7,749 bases of DNA from the NCBI GenBank assembly GCA_900313185.1, contig OMQI01000055.1, forward strand, positions 1 through 7,749. Direction: 5' to 3'. Under the pieces are notes generated by a model. That model did no database searches, was not told where the DNA came from, and saw only the letters and a program-made list of their open reading frames with translations. Both the position numbers and the translations under genes were made by a program. This stretch comes from an uncultured Rhodospirillaceae bacterium. Lineage in GTDB: Bacteria; Pseudomonadota; Alphaproteobacteria; RF32; CAG-239. Of the stretch, positions 1 through 6,681 are shown piece after piece (position 1 is the stretch's first letter; each line of letters opens with the position of its first letter).

Positions 1-1
1 C

Positions 2-100
2 GGGTATCCGGATTATCGTTTGTTGCAAAAAATTAAAGATTATTCTTCCCTAAAAGGTTTTCATACGCCGGCACCGCAGAAAAAACCTGAAAAGAAGTAG
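2..100 (+). CDS. C-terminal fragment of a probable MltB-type lytic murein transglycosylase (5' end outside window)
   Basis: An open frame enters from the left edge and ends at TAG 98-100, giving 32 visible residues. It begins GYPDYRLLQKIKDY and finishes in a Lys/Pro-rich tail (PAPQKKPEKK). A DGYPs..LLekl ending is typical of the peptidoglycan-binding domain that closes many alphaproteobacterial MltB-family lytic transglycosylases. Those enzymes cleave the MurNAc-GlcNAc bond in the periplasm with formation of 1,6-anhydroMurNAc. An MltB-like gene directly upstream of rlpA is a common arrangement in Alphaproteobacteria, which supports the call. The catalytic domain is not visible, so the assignment rests on a short motif and on context. 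Any other protein ending in a PG-binding-like helix remains possible. Confidence 0.55.
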   Translation, partial: GYPDYRLLQKIKDYSSLKGFHTPAPQKKPEKK

Positions 101-106
101 GAATAA

Positions 107-163
107 GTTGATAATTATGCTTGAAGTCGGCGTAAAATCAGTTTAACCTTTGCATAATTTAAC
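107..163. repeat. Imperfect inverted repeat in the rlpA upstream gap
   Basis: AATTATGC at 113-120 is answered by GCATAATT at 152-159, an 8-bp perfect match with a 31-nt spacer. The match extends outward to GTT (107-109) and AAC (161-163) if a small bulge is allowed. The repeat sits in the only substantial gap (101-182) before the operon. It could be an operator, a weak RNA stem, or chance in an A/T-rich gap. The arms are too far apart and too A/T-rich to look like an intrinsic terminator for the upstream gene. Confidence 0.3.
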
Positions 164-182
164 AATGTAAGAAGAAAAGAAA

Positions 183-1301
183 ATGCACTATATTTTAATG
201 ACGCTGTTTTTACTGATGAGTAGCAGTTTGCTCTCGTCTTGTGCTACCGGTACTCCGGAACTTTCGGGGCTTTCTCCACAGGCTCAGGCACAAATAATCA
301 AAGATTATGGCGGTATTTATAAGGTTGGTAATCCGTATAAAATCGGAGACAGATGGTATTATCCGAAAGAGGATTACAATTATTCGGAAACCGGCGTGGC
401 ATCCTGGTATGGTGAAGATTTTAACGGTAAGATGACAGCCAACGGCGAGCATTATAATATGAATACATTAACGGCAGCACACCGCACTTTGCCGTTGCCG
501 AGTATTGTAAAAGTCACCAATTTGCAGAACGGACGTTCGGTGGTTTTGCGTGTAAATGACCGAGGCCCGTATGTTAAAGATCGTATTATAGATTTATCAA
601 AGCGTGGTGCTCAGCTTTTGGGATATATGGGACAGGGAACCACCAAAGTTAAAGTGGAAATTATGGCCAAAGAGAGTAAAGCTCTTAAGGAGGCAATGCT
701 GACCGGAAAAGTTTCTTCTGAAAATGCCGTAGCGGCTGCTGAACAGGCACCTGCTCCATCTTTGTTTGAATCTTCGGAAGAAAGAATTAAAATATCGGAA
801 GAAACCGAAAAAGCGGAAGAAGCTGAAATTTATGCCAGTGTCGGTAATGCTAAAGTCGCAAGCGGAAAATATGTTCCTACCGGTAAAACGGCAGAACCGG
901 CCGTATACGGCAGTGCCGCTTCGGCAGACGGAGAGGTACGTAGCGGTTCTATGGGAGTTGTCGGTAAGGTTGCCAAATCGGAAGCTAACGGCGGAGTATA
1001 CGGCAAAGCGGCCGCTAATCCGGATAAAAAAGATACCCGAGCCGTTAAATCAAATAATTACGAATATATGAGCGGATATTATTATATTCGTACCGGCTCG
1101 TTTACAAATTATTCGTTGGCTCACAAACAAATGGTGCGCCTCAAGGAATACGGTAGCAGCCATATTGTTCCGACCGATGTTAACGGTACTAAATATTACA
1201 GAGTTTCGGTTGGACCATACAGTCGTAAGGAAGAAGCTACCGTTGCTCAAGCTAAACTTAAATATTACGGATTTAAAGATACCAAAATAGAAAAGAAATA
1301 G
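183..1301 (+). CDS. rlpA: Septal ring lytic transglycosylase / rare lipoprotein A (RlpA)
   Basis: This 372-residue lipoprotein has a short hydrophobic signal and a lipobox LSSC, with Cys20 as the expected lipidated residue. A double-psi beta-barrel spans about 69-160 and carries the RlpA signatures GVASWYGEDFNGKMTANGE, TAAH (His100) and RVNDRGP (Asp126). These match the His and Asp needed for activity in the Pseudomonas aeruginosa enzyme, which cuts glycan strands stripped of peptides. A low-complexity linker follows (about 165-295), rich in Glu, Ala, Gly and Lys and with repeated VYG units. A SPOR domain at about 298-370 (YYIRTGSF to the end) should bind denuded septal glycan. The protein should act in the periplasm at the division site, anchored to a membrane by its lipid. 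The ATG at 183 follows an A/G-rich stretch (AAGAAGAAAAG) rather than a strong Shine-Dalgarno, but it gives a complete signal peptide. The carboxypeptidase gene starts 11 bp downstream. Confidence 0.95.
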   Translation: MHYILMTLFLLMSSSLLSSCATGTPELSGLSPQAQAQIIKDYGGIYKVGNPYKIGDRWYYPKEDYNYSETGVASWYGEDFNGKMTANGEHYNMNTLTAAHRTLPLPSIVKVTNLQNGRSVVLRVNDRGPYVKDRIIDLSKRGAQLLGYMGQGTTKVKVEIMAKESKALKEAMLTGKVSSENAVAAAEQAPAPSLFESSEERIKISEETEKAEEAEIYASVGNAKVASGKYVPTGKTAEPAVYGSAASADGEVRSGSMGVVGKVAKSEANGGVYGKAAANPDKKDTRAVKSNNYEYMSGYYYIRTGSFTNYSLAHKQMVRLKEYGSSHIVPTDVNGTKYYRVSVGPYSRKEEATVAQAKLKYYGFKDTKIEKK

Positions 1302-1312
1302 GAGATTGCAAA

Positions 1313-2458
1313 ATGAAATACGGGAAGTTTACAGTAGCGACGCTTTTGTTTTCATTTGCCTGTTCGTATAGTGCGACGGCTTATGAAACAACCGCTCGCA
1401 ATGCTATTTTAATGGACTTTGATACCGGTGAATATTTGTATGAAAAAAATATTACCGAAGCAGTTCCTCCGGCATCTATGAGTAAATTAATGACCGTCTA
1501 TATTTTGATGAGCAAAATTAAAGATAAAAGTGTTAAGCTTGATGATACCTTTTCGGTCAGCGAAAATGCGTGGCGTAAGGGCGGTGCGGCAACCGGCGGT
1601 TCGACAATGTTTCTTTCTATCGGCGATAATGTCAGTGTGGAAAATTTAATTAAAGGTATTGTTATTCAATCCGGTAATGATGCCTGCATTGTGGTTGCGG
1701 AAAATATATCCGGTTCGGAAGAAGATTTTGCCGTTTTGATGAACAAAACCGCTAAACAATTGGGGCTTAAAAACAGTTCGTTTGCCAACTCCACCGGTTT
1801 ACCGCATCCGGACCAGAAAATGTCTATGGAAGATTTAGCGATATTATCACGTCATATTATCAAAGAATTTCCGGATTTGTATCACTATTTCAGCGAAAAA
1901 GAATTTGTATATAACAACATAAAACAAGGTAATCGCAATCCTTTGTTATACAGTATGAAAGGTGCTGACGGTTTGAAAACCGGACACACCGAAGAAGCCG
2001 GTTTTTGCTTGGCAGCCTCGGCAACCAAAGGAGATCGTCGATTAATCGGAGTGATGAGCGGTATGAGTTCCAACAAGGAGCGTTCGGAAGAAAGCGAACG
2101 TTTAATCAGTTGGGGCTTTAGAGAATTTAATAACTATAAGATGTTTAATAAAGGTCAGGTATTGGCCACGGCTAAAGTTTGGTACGGTAAAGATAAAACC
2201 ATTGATTTAACCGTTGATGAAGATGTGGTGAAAACGCTTCCGGTTTCGGCGGCTGAAAATGTTGAAGTATCGGCTGAATTTGATGAACCGATTAAAGCTC
2301 CGATTATAGCAGGCACTAAATTAGGCGAATTGAAGATAAGTATTAAAGACGGCGAAGCCGTAAGCTTGCCGCTGGTAGCTGCAAAAGACGTGCAAAAAGT
2401 CGGTTTATGGGGCAGATTTTGGGCTAATGTAAAATATTTTGTGTTCGGAGCAAAATAA
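1313..2458 (+). CDS. D-alanyl-D-alanine carboxypeptidase (PBP5/6-like, DacA/DacF type)
   Basis: This 381-residue serine-type penicillin-binding protein removes the terminal D-Ala from peptidoglycan pentapeptides in the periplasm, which limits cross-linking. A signal peptide covers about 1-23, with predicted cleavage after ATA. The three active-site motifs are intact: SxxK at 55-58 (SMSK, Ser55 nucleophile), SGN at 120-122 and KTG at 222-224. A PBP5-type C-terminal beta domain follows (about 284-355). The last 20 residues (VGLWGRFWANVKYFVFGAK) are aromatic and basic, as expected for the amphipathic helix that tethers these enzymes to the inner membrane. The start ATG has GGAG at 1301-1304, overlapping the rlpA stop, with 8-nt spacing. 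Its place after rlpA and before tmk is the familiar alphaproteobacterial order, where the gene is often called dacF or dacA. I cannot choose between those names. Confidence 0.95.
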   Translation: MKYGKFTVATLLFSFACSYSATAYETTARNAILMDFDTGEYLYEKNITEAVPPASMSKLMTVYILMSKIKDKSVKLDDTFSVSENAWRKGGAATGGSTMFLSIGDNVSVENLIKGIVIQSGNDACIVVAENISGSEEDFAVLMNKTAKQLGLKNSSFANSTGLPHPDQKMSMEDLAILSRHIIKEFPDLYHYFSEKEFVYNNIKQGNRNPLLYSMKGADGLKTGHTEEAGFCLAASATKGDRRLIGVMSGMSSNKERSEESERLISWGFREFNNYKMFNKGQVLATAKVWYGKDKTIDLTVDEDVVKTLPVSAAENVEVSAEFDEPIKAPIIAGTKLGELKISIKDGEAVSLPLVAAKDVQKVGLWGRFWANVKYFVFGAK

Positions 2459-2459
2459 A

Positions 2460-3104
2460 ATGGCCGGTAAATTTATAACCTTGGAAGGCGGAGAAGGCTG
2501 CGGCAAATCAACTCAATTGAAGTTGTTGGCAAACTATTTGCGGAGCAAAAATATTGATGTAGTGCTTACCAAAGAACCGGGAAGTACCGAAGAAGGCAAA
2601 ACTTTACGTGAGTTGTTGGTTACGGGTGATAAAGATAAGTTTGATGCCATCAGCGAATGTTTGCTGTATTATGCTGACAGGCGTCTTAATCTGACTAAAG
2701 TGGTTTGGCCGGCCTTAAAAGAAAATAAATGGGTAATATCCGACAGATATGCGGATTCTACGGAGGCTTACCAATATTACGGATACGATAAACGAGTGGA
2801 TTTTCAAACTTTGCAATCGCTTTATAAAATTGTTGCCGATGATTTTAAGCCGGACTTGACCGTAATTTTGGATATGGAACCGGAAGTTGGAATGCGTCGC
2901 TCGTTTGCCAAAGCGCAAACAATGGAAGTTAAAGAGTTGCGCTTTGAAAGCAGACAAATAGAGTTTCATCATAATTTACGTCGCGGATTTTTGGAAATTG
3001 CCAAACGTGAGCCGGAACGTTGTGCAGTAGTCGATGCCGATACGGATATTGAAACACTGCATAAACGGATTGTCGAAATTGTGGAAAACAGGTTGGGAAT
3101 TTAA
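2460..3104 (+). CDS. tmk: Thymidylate kinase (dTMP kinase)
   Basis: This cytosolic kinase of 214 residues phosphorylates dTMP to dTDP with ATP, the step feeding dTTP synthesis. The P-loop GGEGCGKST lies at 10-18, the DRY motif at 95-97 (DRYADSTEAYQ) and a LID-like basic region at about 146-166. The tail FLEIAKREPERCAVVDAD resembles alphaproteobacterial Tmk. Start choice: the frame is open further upstream, but ATG 2460 begins MAGKFITLEGG, the usual Tmk N-terminus, and has GGAG at 2447-2450 with 9-nt spacing. It begins one base after the carboxypeptidase stop, so translation is probably coupled. The family's usual EPGG segment reads EPGS here (39-42), and the usual Arg before it is Lys, which are mild departures. 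Length and motifs otherwise fit an active enzyme. Confidence 0.96.
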   Translation: MAGKFITLEGGEGCGKSTQLKLLANYLRSKNIDVVLTKEPGSTEEGKTLRELLVTGDKDKFDAISECLLYYADRRLNLTKVVWPALKENKWVISDRYADSTEAYQYYGYDKRVDFQTLQSLYKIVADDFKPDLTVILDMEPEVGMRRSFAKAQTMEVKELRFESRQIEFHHNLRRGFLEIAKREPERCAVVDADTDIETLHKRIVEIVENRLGI

Positions 3105-4150
3105 TGCCGGAAGATTTTTCACCGCAAAATAATAATTATTTACTCGGTCAGGAAGAGGCAGAGAATACTTTTTTACAGGCGTGGAAAAATAATACTTTGC
3201 ATCACGCATGGATATTAAGCGGTGAAAAAGGCATCGGTAAGGCAACTTTGGCATATAGAATTGCACGTTTTTTGCTTTGTGCCGATTCAAACAAAAAACA
3301 ACAATATACTTCTCTTAATATTTCGCCGGATAATCCGATTTTTCAACAGGTTGCCAATGGTTCGCATCCTGATTTAATGGTATTGGAGCGTGATTATACG
3401 GAAACCGATAAACGCAAGATTATCAGCGCTATTCGTAAAGGCGAAGCGATGGATGATGAGGAGTTATCCAACTTAAAAAAGTCGGCATTTATCAGGGTTG
3501 ATGATGTGCGCAAGGTCAATGATTTCTTAGCTAAAACATCATTTAATGACGGTTGGCGGGTAGTTATTATTGACAGCGCCGACGATATGAATAAAAGTGC
3601 GGCTAATGCGTTGTTGAAAATTTTGGAAGAACCTCCGGCAAAGACCATATTGTTATTGATTAGCCATAATTCGGGTATGCTGTTACCGACCATTCGTTCA
3701 CGTTGCGCCAAATTGCCATTGAAGATCTTAACTGCCGGGGAGGTTGGCAGCTTGTTACGTCGGTATCGCTCCGAACTTAGTGAGGCTATGATAGCAAGGC
3801 TTGTGGAAATGAGTGGCGGAAGCATCGGAAAAGCCATATTATACGCCGATGAAAATGCGGTTAGTCTTTATGATAGTATGTGCCGTTTATTGTACTCAAA
3901 ACAAAATTATTCTTTAAGCGAACTTTTAGAGTTTTGCGATGAGGCGTCGGCGTCTCCTGAAACGTTTGGGTTATGCGAAGAATTAGTGCTTAAGTTTTTG
4001 AAAGATAATATGCCGAATTGTTGCGATAAAGAGGAGTTTTACGAGTTATGGAATGAAACCCGCAAAAAGTTTGCCGATTGTTCTAATGTTAATATGGATA
4101 AGCGTTTTATGCTGATAAATTTGTTTAATAAAATATGCAAGGTTTTATGA
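3104..4150 (+). CDS. holB: DNA polymerase III subunit delta' (clamp loader)
   Basis: This AAA+ protein of 348 residues should be the delta' subunit of the clamp loader that places the beta sliding clamp on primed DNA. The N-terminal segment HHAWILSGEKGIGKATLAY carries a complete Walker A (GEKGIGKAT, 40-48). The Walker B-like strand VVIIDSADDM lies at 153-162, followed by NALLKILEEPP, typical of clamp loader subunits. The SRC motif is at 199-201. Only one cysteine (Cys59) is present where E. coli delta' has its four-Cys zinc module, so that module is missing. The C-terminal third is helical-looking and less conserved. The ATG overlaps the tmk stop by one base (TAATG), which indicates translational coupling. 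A DnaX-type subunit is unlikely, given the length and the neighbours. Confidence 0.92.
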   Translation: MPEDFSPQNNNYLLGQEEAENTFLQAWKNNTLHHAWILSGEKGIGKATLAYRIARFLLCADSNKKQQYTSLNISPDNPIFQQVANGSHPDLMVLERDYTETDKRKIISAIRKGEAMDDEELSNLKKSAFIRVDDVRKVNDFLAKTSFNDGWRVVIIDSADDMNKSAANALLKILEEPPAKTILLLISHNSGMLLPTIRSRCAKLPLKILTAGEVGSLLRRYRSELSEAMIARLVEMSGGSIGKAILYADENAVSLYDSMCRLLYSKQNYSLSELLEFCDEASASPETFGLCEELVLKFLKDNMPNCCDKEEFYELWNETRKKFADCSNVNMDKRFMLINLFNKICKVL

Positions 4151-4932
4151 TGTTTACCGATAGCCATTGTCATATAAATTCCGTTGATTTTGATGAGGAC
4201 AGAGAAAATGTTGTTTTAAGGGCGAGGGAAATGAAGGTTGACTATATCCTTGATGTCAGTGATGATATAGCACGAACTCCGCAGATTGTTGATTTTTGCC
4301 AACGACATAAGCACATTTATACCACTTCCGGCGTTCATCCTGAGCTTGCCGTCAATTATCCGGATTTAGATGCACAAAGCATATTGAAGTTAACAGACAA
4401 TCCGTATGTGGTCGGTATTGGTGAATGCGGTTTGGATTATTTTTATAACGGCGACAGTATAAAAGAGCAGAAAAAAGTTTTTGCAGCACACATCGAAGCG
4501 GCTCAACAAAGCGGACTTCCGCTTATTGTGCATAGCAGAGATGCCGATGACGATATGATATATATGTTGCAAAATGCTTACAAAGAAAAGCCTTTCAGAG
4601 GCGAGCTCCATTGTTTTTCTTCAAGCGAAAAACTTTGTAAAGCCGGATTAGAAATCGGTTTTTATATATCAGCTTCGGGGATAATAACATTCAAAAACGG
4701 TGAAGCTTTGCGACAGATATTTGCTTTAGTTCCGCTTGATAGGTTGTTAATTGAAACCGATTCTCCTTTTTTGGCACCGGTTCCGCATCGCGGTAAACGT
4801 AACGAGCCGGCGTACGTGGTAAATACAGCTCAGGTTTTGGCTGACTTAAAGGGAATGGATATATCTGAGCTGGCAAGAATAACAACTAATAATTTTTTGC
4901 ATTTGTTTAATAAGGTGAAAAGTAATGGATAG
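4150..4932 (+). CDS. TatD-family metal-dependent hydrolase (probable 3'-5' DNase)
   Basis: This 260-residue TIM-barrel hydrolase belongs to the TatD/YcfH family, whose studied members are Mg-dependent exonucleases or deoxyribonucleases in the cytosol. Metal ligands are all visible: DSHCH (His6, His8), GECGLDYFY (Glu92), VHSRD (His128), HCFS (His154) and ETDSPFLAP (Asp204). Start choice: ATGs at 4135, 4147 and 4150 share the frame. Position 4150 gives MFTDSHCH, the normal family N-terminus, and lies 7 nt from AAGG (4139-4142). Position 4147 would add one Met and overlap the holB stop as ATGA. Either start overlaps the end of holB, so the two genes are coupled. In many Alphaproteobacteria metG sits between them and is absent here. 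The exact substrate cannot be read from the sequence, so I give no specific symbol. Confidence 0.94.
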   Translation: MFTDSHCHINSVDFDEDRENVVLRAREMKVDYILDVSDDIARTPQIVDFCQRHKHIYTTSGVHPELAVNYPDLDAQSILKLTDNPYVVGIGECGLDYFYNGDSIKEQKKVFAAHIEAAQQSGLPLIVHSRDADDDMIYMLQNAYKEKPFRGELHCFSSSEKLCKAGLEIGFYISASGIITFKNGEALRQIFALVPLDRLLIETDSPFLAPVPHRGKRNEPAYVVNTAQVLADLKGMDISELARITTNNFLHLFNKVKSNG

Positions 4933-5710
4933 AGTTATAATATTAGGTAGCGGATCGGCATCGGGAGTTCCGGTTGTTGCCAAAGGTTGGGGAGAGTGCA
5001 ATCCTCATAACCCCAAAAATATTCGCCGTCGTGCCGGTATATTGGTAGAAATAGGTGGTACCAAGATTCAAATAGATACTTCGCAAGATTTTCGCTGTCA
5101 GATGTTAGATAATGCTATAACCAAGTTGGATGCTGTATTGTATACTCACTCTCACGCTGATCATATTTCCGGCATAGATGATTTACGTGCGCTAACCAAA
5201 TATAATGATGAAAGCATTAATATTTATGCAATTGAAGACCACATCAACGAGATAAAAAAACGTTTCGGATATGTCTTTGCCGATGTTAAACTTGAGGAGA
5301 TAACCGAACGTCCGAAGTTGGTGGAAAATATAATAGAATACGGTAAAACATTTAAAGTAAATAATGTTGAGATTATGCCAATTTCATTGACCGGACACAG
5401 CGTTCCGACAAGCGGATATGTTTTTAATAAAGGTAAACTGGTAGTTATTGCCGACTATAGGCAAATATCCGAACAGTCGATGGAGTATTTGAAAAGAATT
5501 GATGTTAATGTTATGATTATGCCTCTGACGCAAATCGGTGAACAGATTTATCACGAAAACATAGATATTAATAAGAAATATATTGACATAATTAAACCGA
5601 AAAAGGTAATTTTTACCCATATGGGAGAACATTGCGATTATGATGAAGTGATGCATATTTCACCGCAATGTGCGGTTCCGGCGTATGATAATATGATTGT
5701 TGAAATATAG
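4925..5710 (+). CDS. MBL-fold metallo-hydrolase, PhnP-like phosphodiesterase
   Basis: This 261-residue metallo-beta-lactamase-fold enzyme has the zinc motif THSHADHISGIDDLR (His75, His77, Asp79 and His80). Further likely ligands are His158 (LTGHSVP), Asp177 (ADYRQ) and His232 (THMGEH). The N-terminus GSGSASGVPV and the segment CNPHNPKNIRRRAGILVE are hallmarks of the PhnP/YcbX-like group found beside tatD in Alphaproteobacteria. PhnP itself is a cyclic phosphodiesterase acting on phosphoribosyl cyclic phosphate. No phn genes are nearby, so the substrate here is more likely another small phosphodiester or nucleotide, which is inference. ATG 4925 overlaps the tatD stop by 8 bases and has AAGGTG (4912-4917) 7 nt upstream. 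The protein should be cytosolic, since no signal peptide is seen. Confidence 0.92.
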   Translation: MDRVIILGSGSASGVPVVAKGWGECNPHNPKNIRRRAGILVEIGGTKIQIDTSQDFRCQMLDNAITKLDAVLYTHSHADHISGIDDLRALTKYNDESINIYAIEDHINEIKKRFGYVFADVKLEEITERPKLVENIIEYGKTFKVNNVEIMPISLTGHSVPTSGYVFNKGKLVVIADYRQISEQSMEYLKRIDVNVMIMPLTQIGEQIYHENIDINKKYIDIIKPKKVIFTHMGEHCDYDEVMHISPQCAVPAYDNMIVEI

Positions 5711-5723
5711 GGAGGTAAAGCAA

Positions 5724-5909
5724 ATGCTGTGTATATACCACATAGCCGATCACGACGGAAAAGGTTCGGCGGCGATTGTAAAGAGAAAATTTCCTCAAAT
5801 TGAGTTGATGGGGCTTAATCACGATATGGAAATTCCGTATGAGGAAATTGAAAAACACGAAAAAGTCGTGATTTGTGATATTGCATTGCCGGTCAAGTAT
5901 ATGTTGTAA
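5724..5909 (+). CDS. N-terminal fragment of the broken DHH phosphoesterase
   Basis: If the TAA is real, ribosomes starting at the strong GGAGG-led ATG make only 61 residues. These contain motif I (Asp9, Asp11) and the CDIALP strand but no DHH triad. On its own the peptide would lack half of the metal site and is unlikely to be active. Confidence 0.4.
   Translation: MLCIYHIADHDGKGSAAIVKRKFPQIELMGLNHDMEIPYEEIEKHEKVVICDIALPVKYML
5907..5909 (+). other. Premature in-frame TAA in the DHH gene
   Basis: TAA occupies codon 62 in the context ATG TTG TAA CTC AAC. Both flanks keep the same frame and the family's alignment, so one residue is replaced by the stop. CAA (Gln) is one transition away; AAA and GAA are single changes too. 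Genes beside it use TAA, TAG and TGA as normal stops, which argues against a reassigned code. Confidence 0.85.
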
Positions 5910-5927
5910 CTCAACAAAAAGATAGAT

Positions 5928-6602
5928 TTGACTTGGATTGACCACCACGTATCGGTTATTAATGAATATGAGGAACTCATCAAAAGCGGTGAATATGAAC
6001 CGATAAAAGGTATACGTCAGATAGGAACGGCTGCTTTGGTTTTGACCTGGCAATATTTTTATCCGGATGAACAATTGCCGGAAGGTTTGCGTTTGCTCGG
6101 TTTGAATGACATATATGATTTGCGTGACCGTCGGGTGCGTCCGTTTGAATATGCGGTGCAAACTTATGGAGTTAACCGCCCGACCGATAAAATATGGTCA
6201 ATGCTGATTGATGGCGAATTGGATATTAAGCAAATGGTGGAGAAGGGCAATGCCATACTTTCTTGGGTAAGGCATCGCAACTATCGTTTGATTCGTGGTA
6301 TGGGCTTTGAAAGTGAATATAAAGGGTTTAAGTGTATATGTTCCAATATGGCGCAAGGACAATCGGAATTTTTTGATTCTCTGGATAATATCCGTGATTA
6401 TGACTTTATGGTAAACTTTTTTATGAATAAAAAGAACCGTTGGAATCTTACTTTTTATACTTATAAAGACAATGTGGACGTATCCAAAATAGCAGCTGAG
6501 TTTGGCGGTGGCGGACACGCTAAAGCCGCCGGTGCGTCTTCGTTGGAAAAATTACCGGATTTTCTGCTGAACGGTAGGCCGTGGGCAAAGCCGGTAAAAT
6601 AG
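5928..6602 (+). CDS. C-terminal fragment of the broken DHH phosphoesterase (possible restart)
   Basis: The open part after the stop codes for the DHH motif (WIDHH) through the DHHA1 domain, ending at TAG 6600-6602. The only early start is TTG 5928, with no convincing Shine-Dalgarno, and the first internal ATG lies well beyond the DHH motif. A restart product would lack motif I. It is more sensible to treat this as the 3' part of one broken gene than as an independent gene. Confidence 0.3.
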   Translation: MTWIDHHVSVINEYEELIKSGEYEPIKGIRQIGTAALVLTWQYFYPDEQLPEGLRLLGLNDIYDLRDRRVRPFEYAVQTYGVNRPTDKIWSMLIDGELDIKQMVEKGNAILSWVRHRNYRLIRGMGFESEYKGFKCICSNMAQGQSEFFDSLDNIRDYDFMVNFFMNKKNRWNLTFYTYKDNVDVSKIAAEFGGGGHAKAAGASSLEKLPDFLLNGRPWAKPVK

Positions 6603-6632
6603 ATGGTTATTTTATTAAATGTTCAATTGATA

Positions 6633-6666
6633 AAAAATAAACTCCGCAAAAGCGGAGTTTATTTTT
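6633..6666. terminator. Bidirectional rho-independent terminator
   Basis: AAAAATAAACTCCGC (6633-6647) pairs perfectly with GCGGAGTTTATTTTT (6652-6666) around an AAAA loop. The G/C core is 6 bp, CTCCGC/GCGGAG. On the plus strand the stem ends in TTTATTTTT. On the minus strand the transcript likewise ends in a U-rich run. It lies 30 bp after the DHH stop and 15 bp after the stop of the convergent autotransporter gene, so it can end both transcripts. Confidence 0.92.
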
Positions 6667-6681
6667 GAATTAAGACAATAA

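Larger units (their letters stand above)
5724..6602 (+). pseudogene. DHH/DHHA1-family phosphoesterase interrupted by an in-frame TAA
   Basis: Read through one stop, this frame encodes 292 codons of a DHH-superfamily phosphoesterase. The group includes nanoRNases, cyclic-dinucleotide phosphodiesterases and NrnB-like enzymes. Motif I is HIADHDGKGSAAIVKRK (about 6-22), the following aspartate strand is VVICDIALP (48-56), the DHH motif is WIDHH (71-75), and the DHHA1 glycine motif GGGGHAKAAG lies at 261-270. The TAA at 5907-5909 is codon 62, between the two halves of the catalytic domain. Homology resumes at once in the same frame (LNKKIDLTWIDHH), so nothing is inserted, deleted or shifted. A single CAA-to-TAA change would explain it. 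The start ATG has a strong GGAGG (5711-5715) at 8-nt spacing, just after the MBL gene stop. It may be a recent pseudogene, a sequencing or assembly error, or, less likely, readthrough. Family call is firm; the substrate is unknown. Confidence 0.82.

Noticed and set aside
108..138. Sigma-70-like promoter TTGATA (108-113) with TAAAAT (133-138)
   Set aside because: The spacer is 19 nt, longer than the optimum, and such hexamers are frequent in A/T-rich gaps, so I do not list it as a feature.
766..1071. Lys/Arg-rich open frame overlapping rlpA on the plus strand
   Set aside because: It lies wholly inside rlpA in another frame, starts without a ribosome site, and its basic composition follows from the shifted Glu/Ala-rich linker codons.
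2439..2459. Upstream extension of tmk from a TTG
   Set aside because: The extension overlaps the carboxypeptidase gene and adds residues not typical of Tmk. ATG 2460 has a good ribosome site and gives the normal N-terminus.
4135..4149. TatD start at ATG 4135
   Set aside because: It adds MQGF before the usual Met-x-x-DSHCH start and has no ribosome site, whereas AAGG is well spaced for 4150.
5907..5909. Alternative genetic code reading TAA as glutamine
   Set aside because: The carboxypeptidase and tmk end at TAA exactly where the next gene begins, and rlpA and holB end at TAG and TGA, so all three codons act as stops here.
5613..6161. 182-codon minus-strand frame opposite the MBL/DHH junction
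   Set aside because: It is antisense to two recognisable genes, has no family motif and no ribosome site, and reflects the codon bias of the coding strand.
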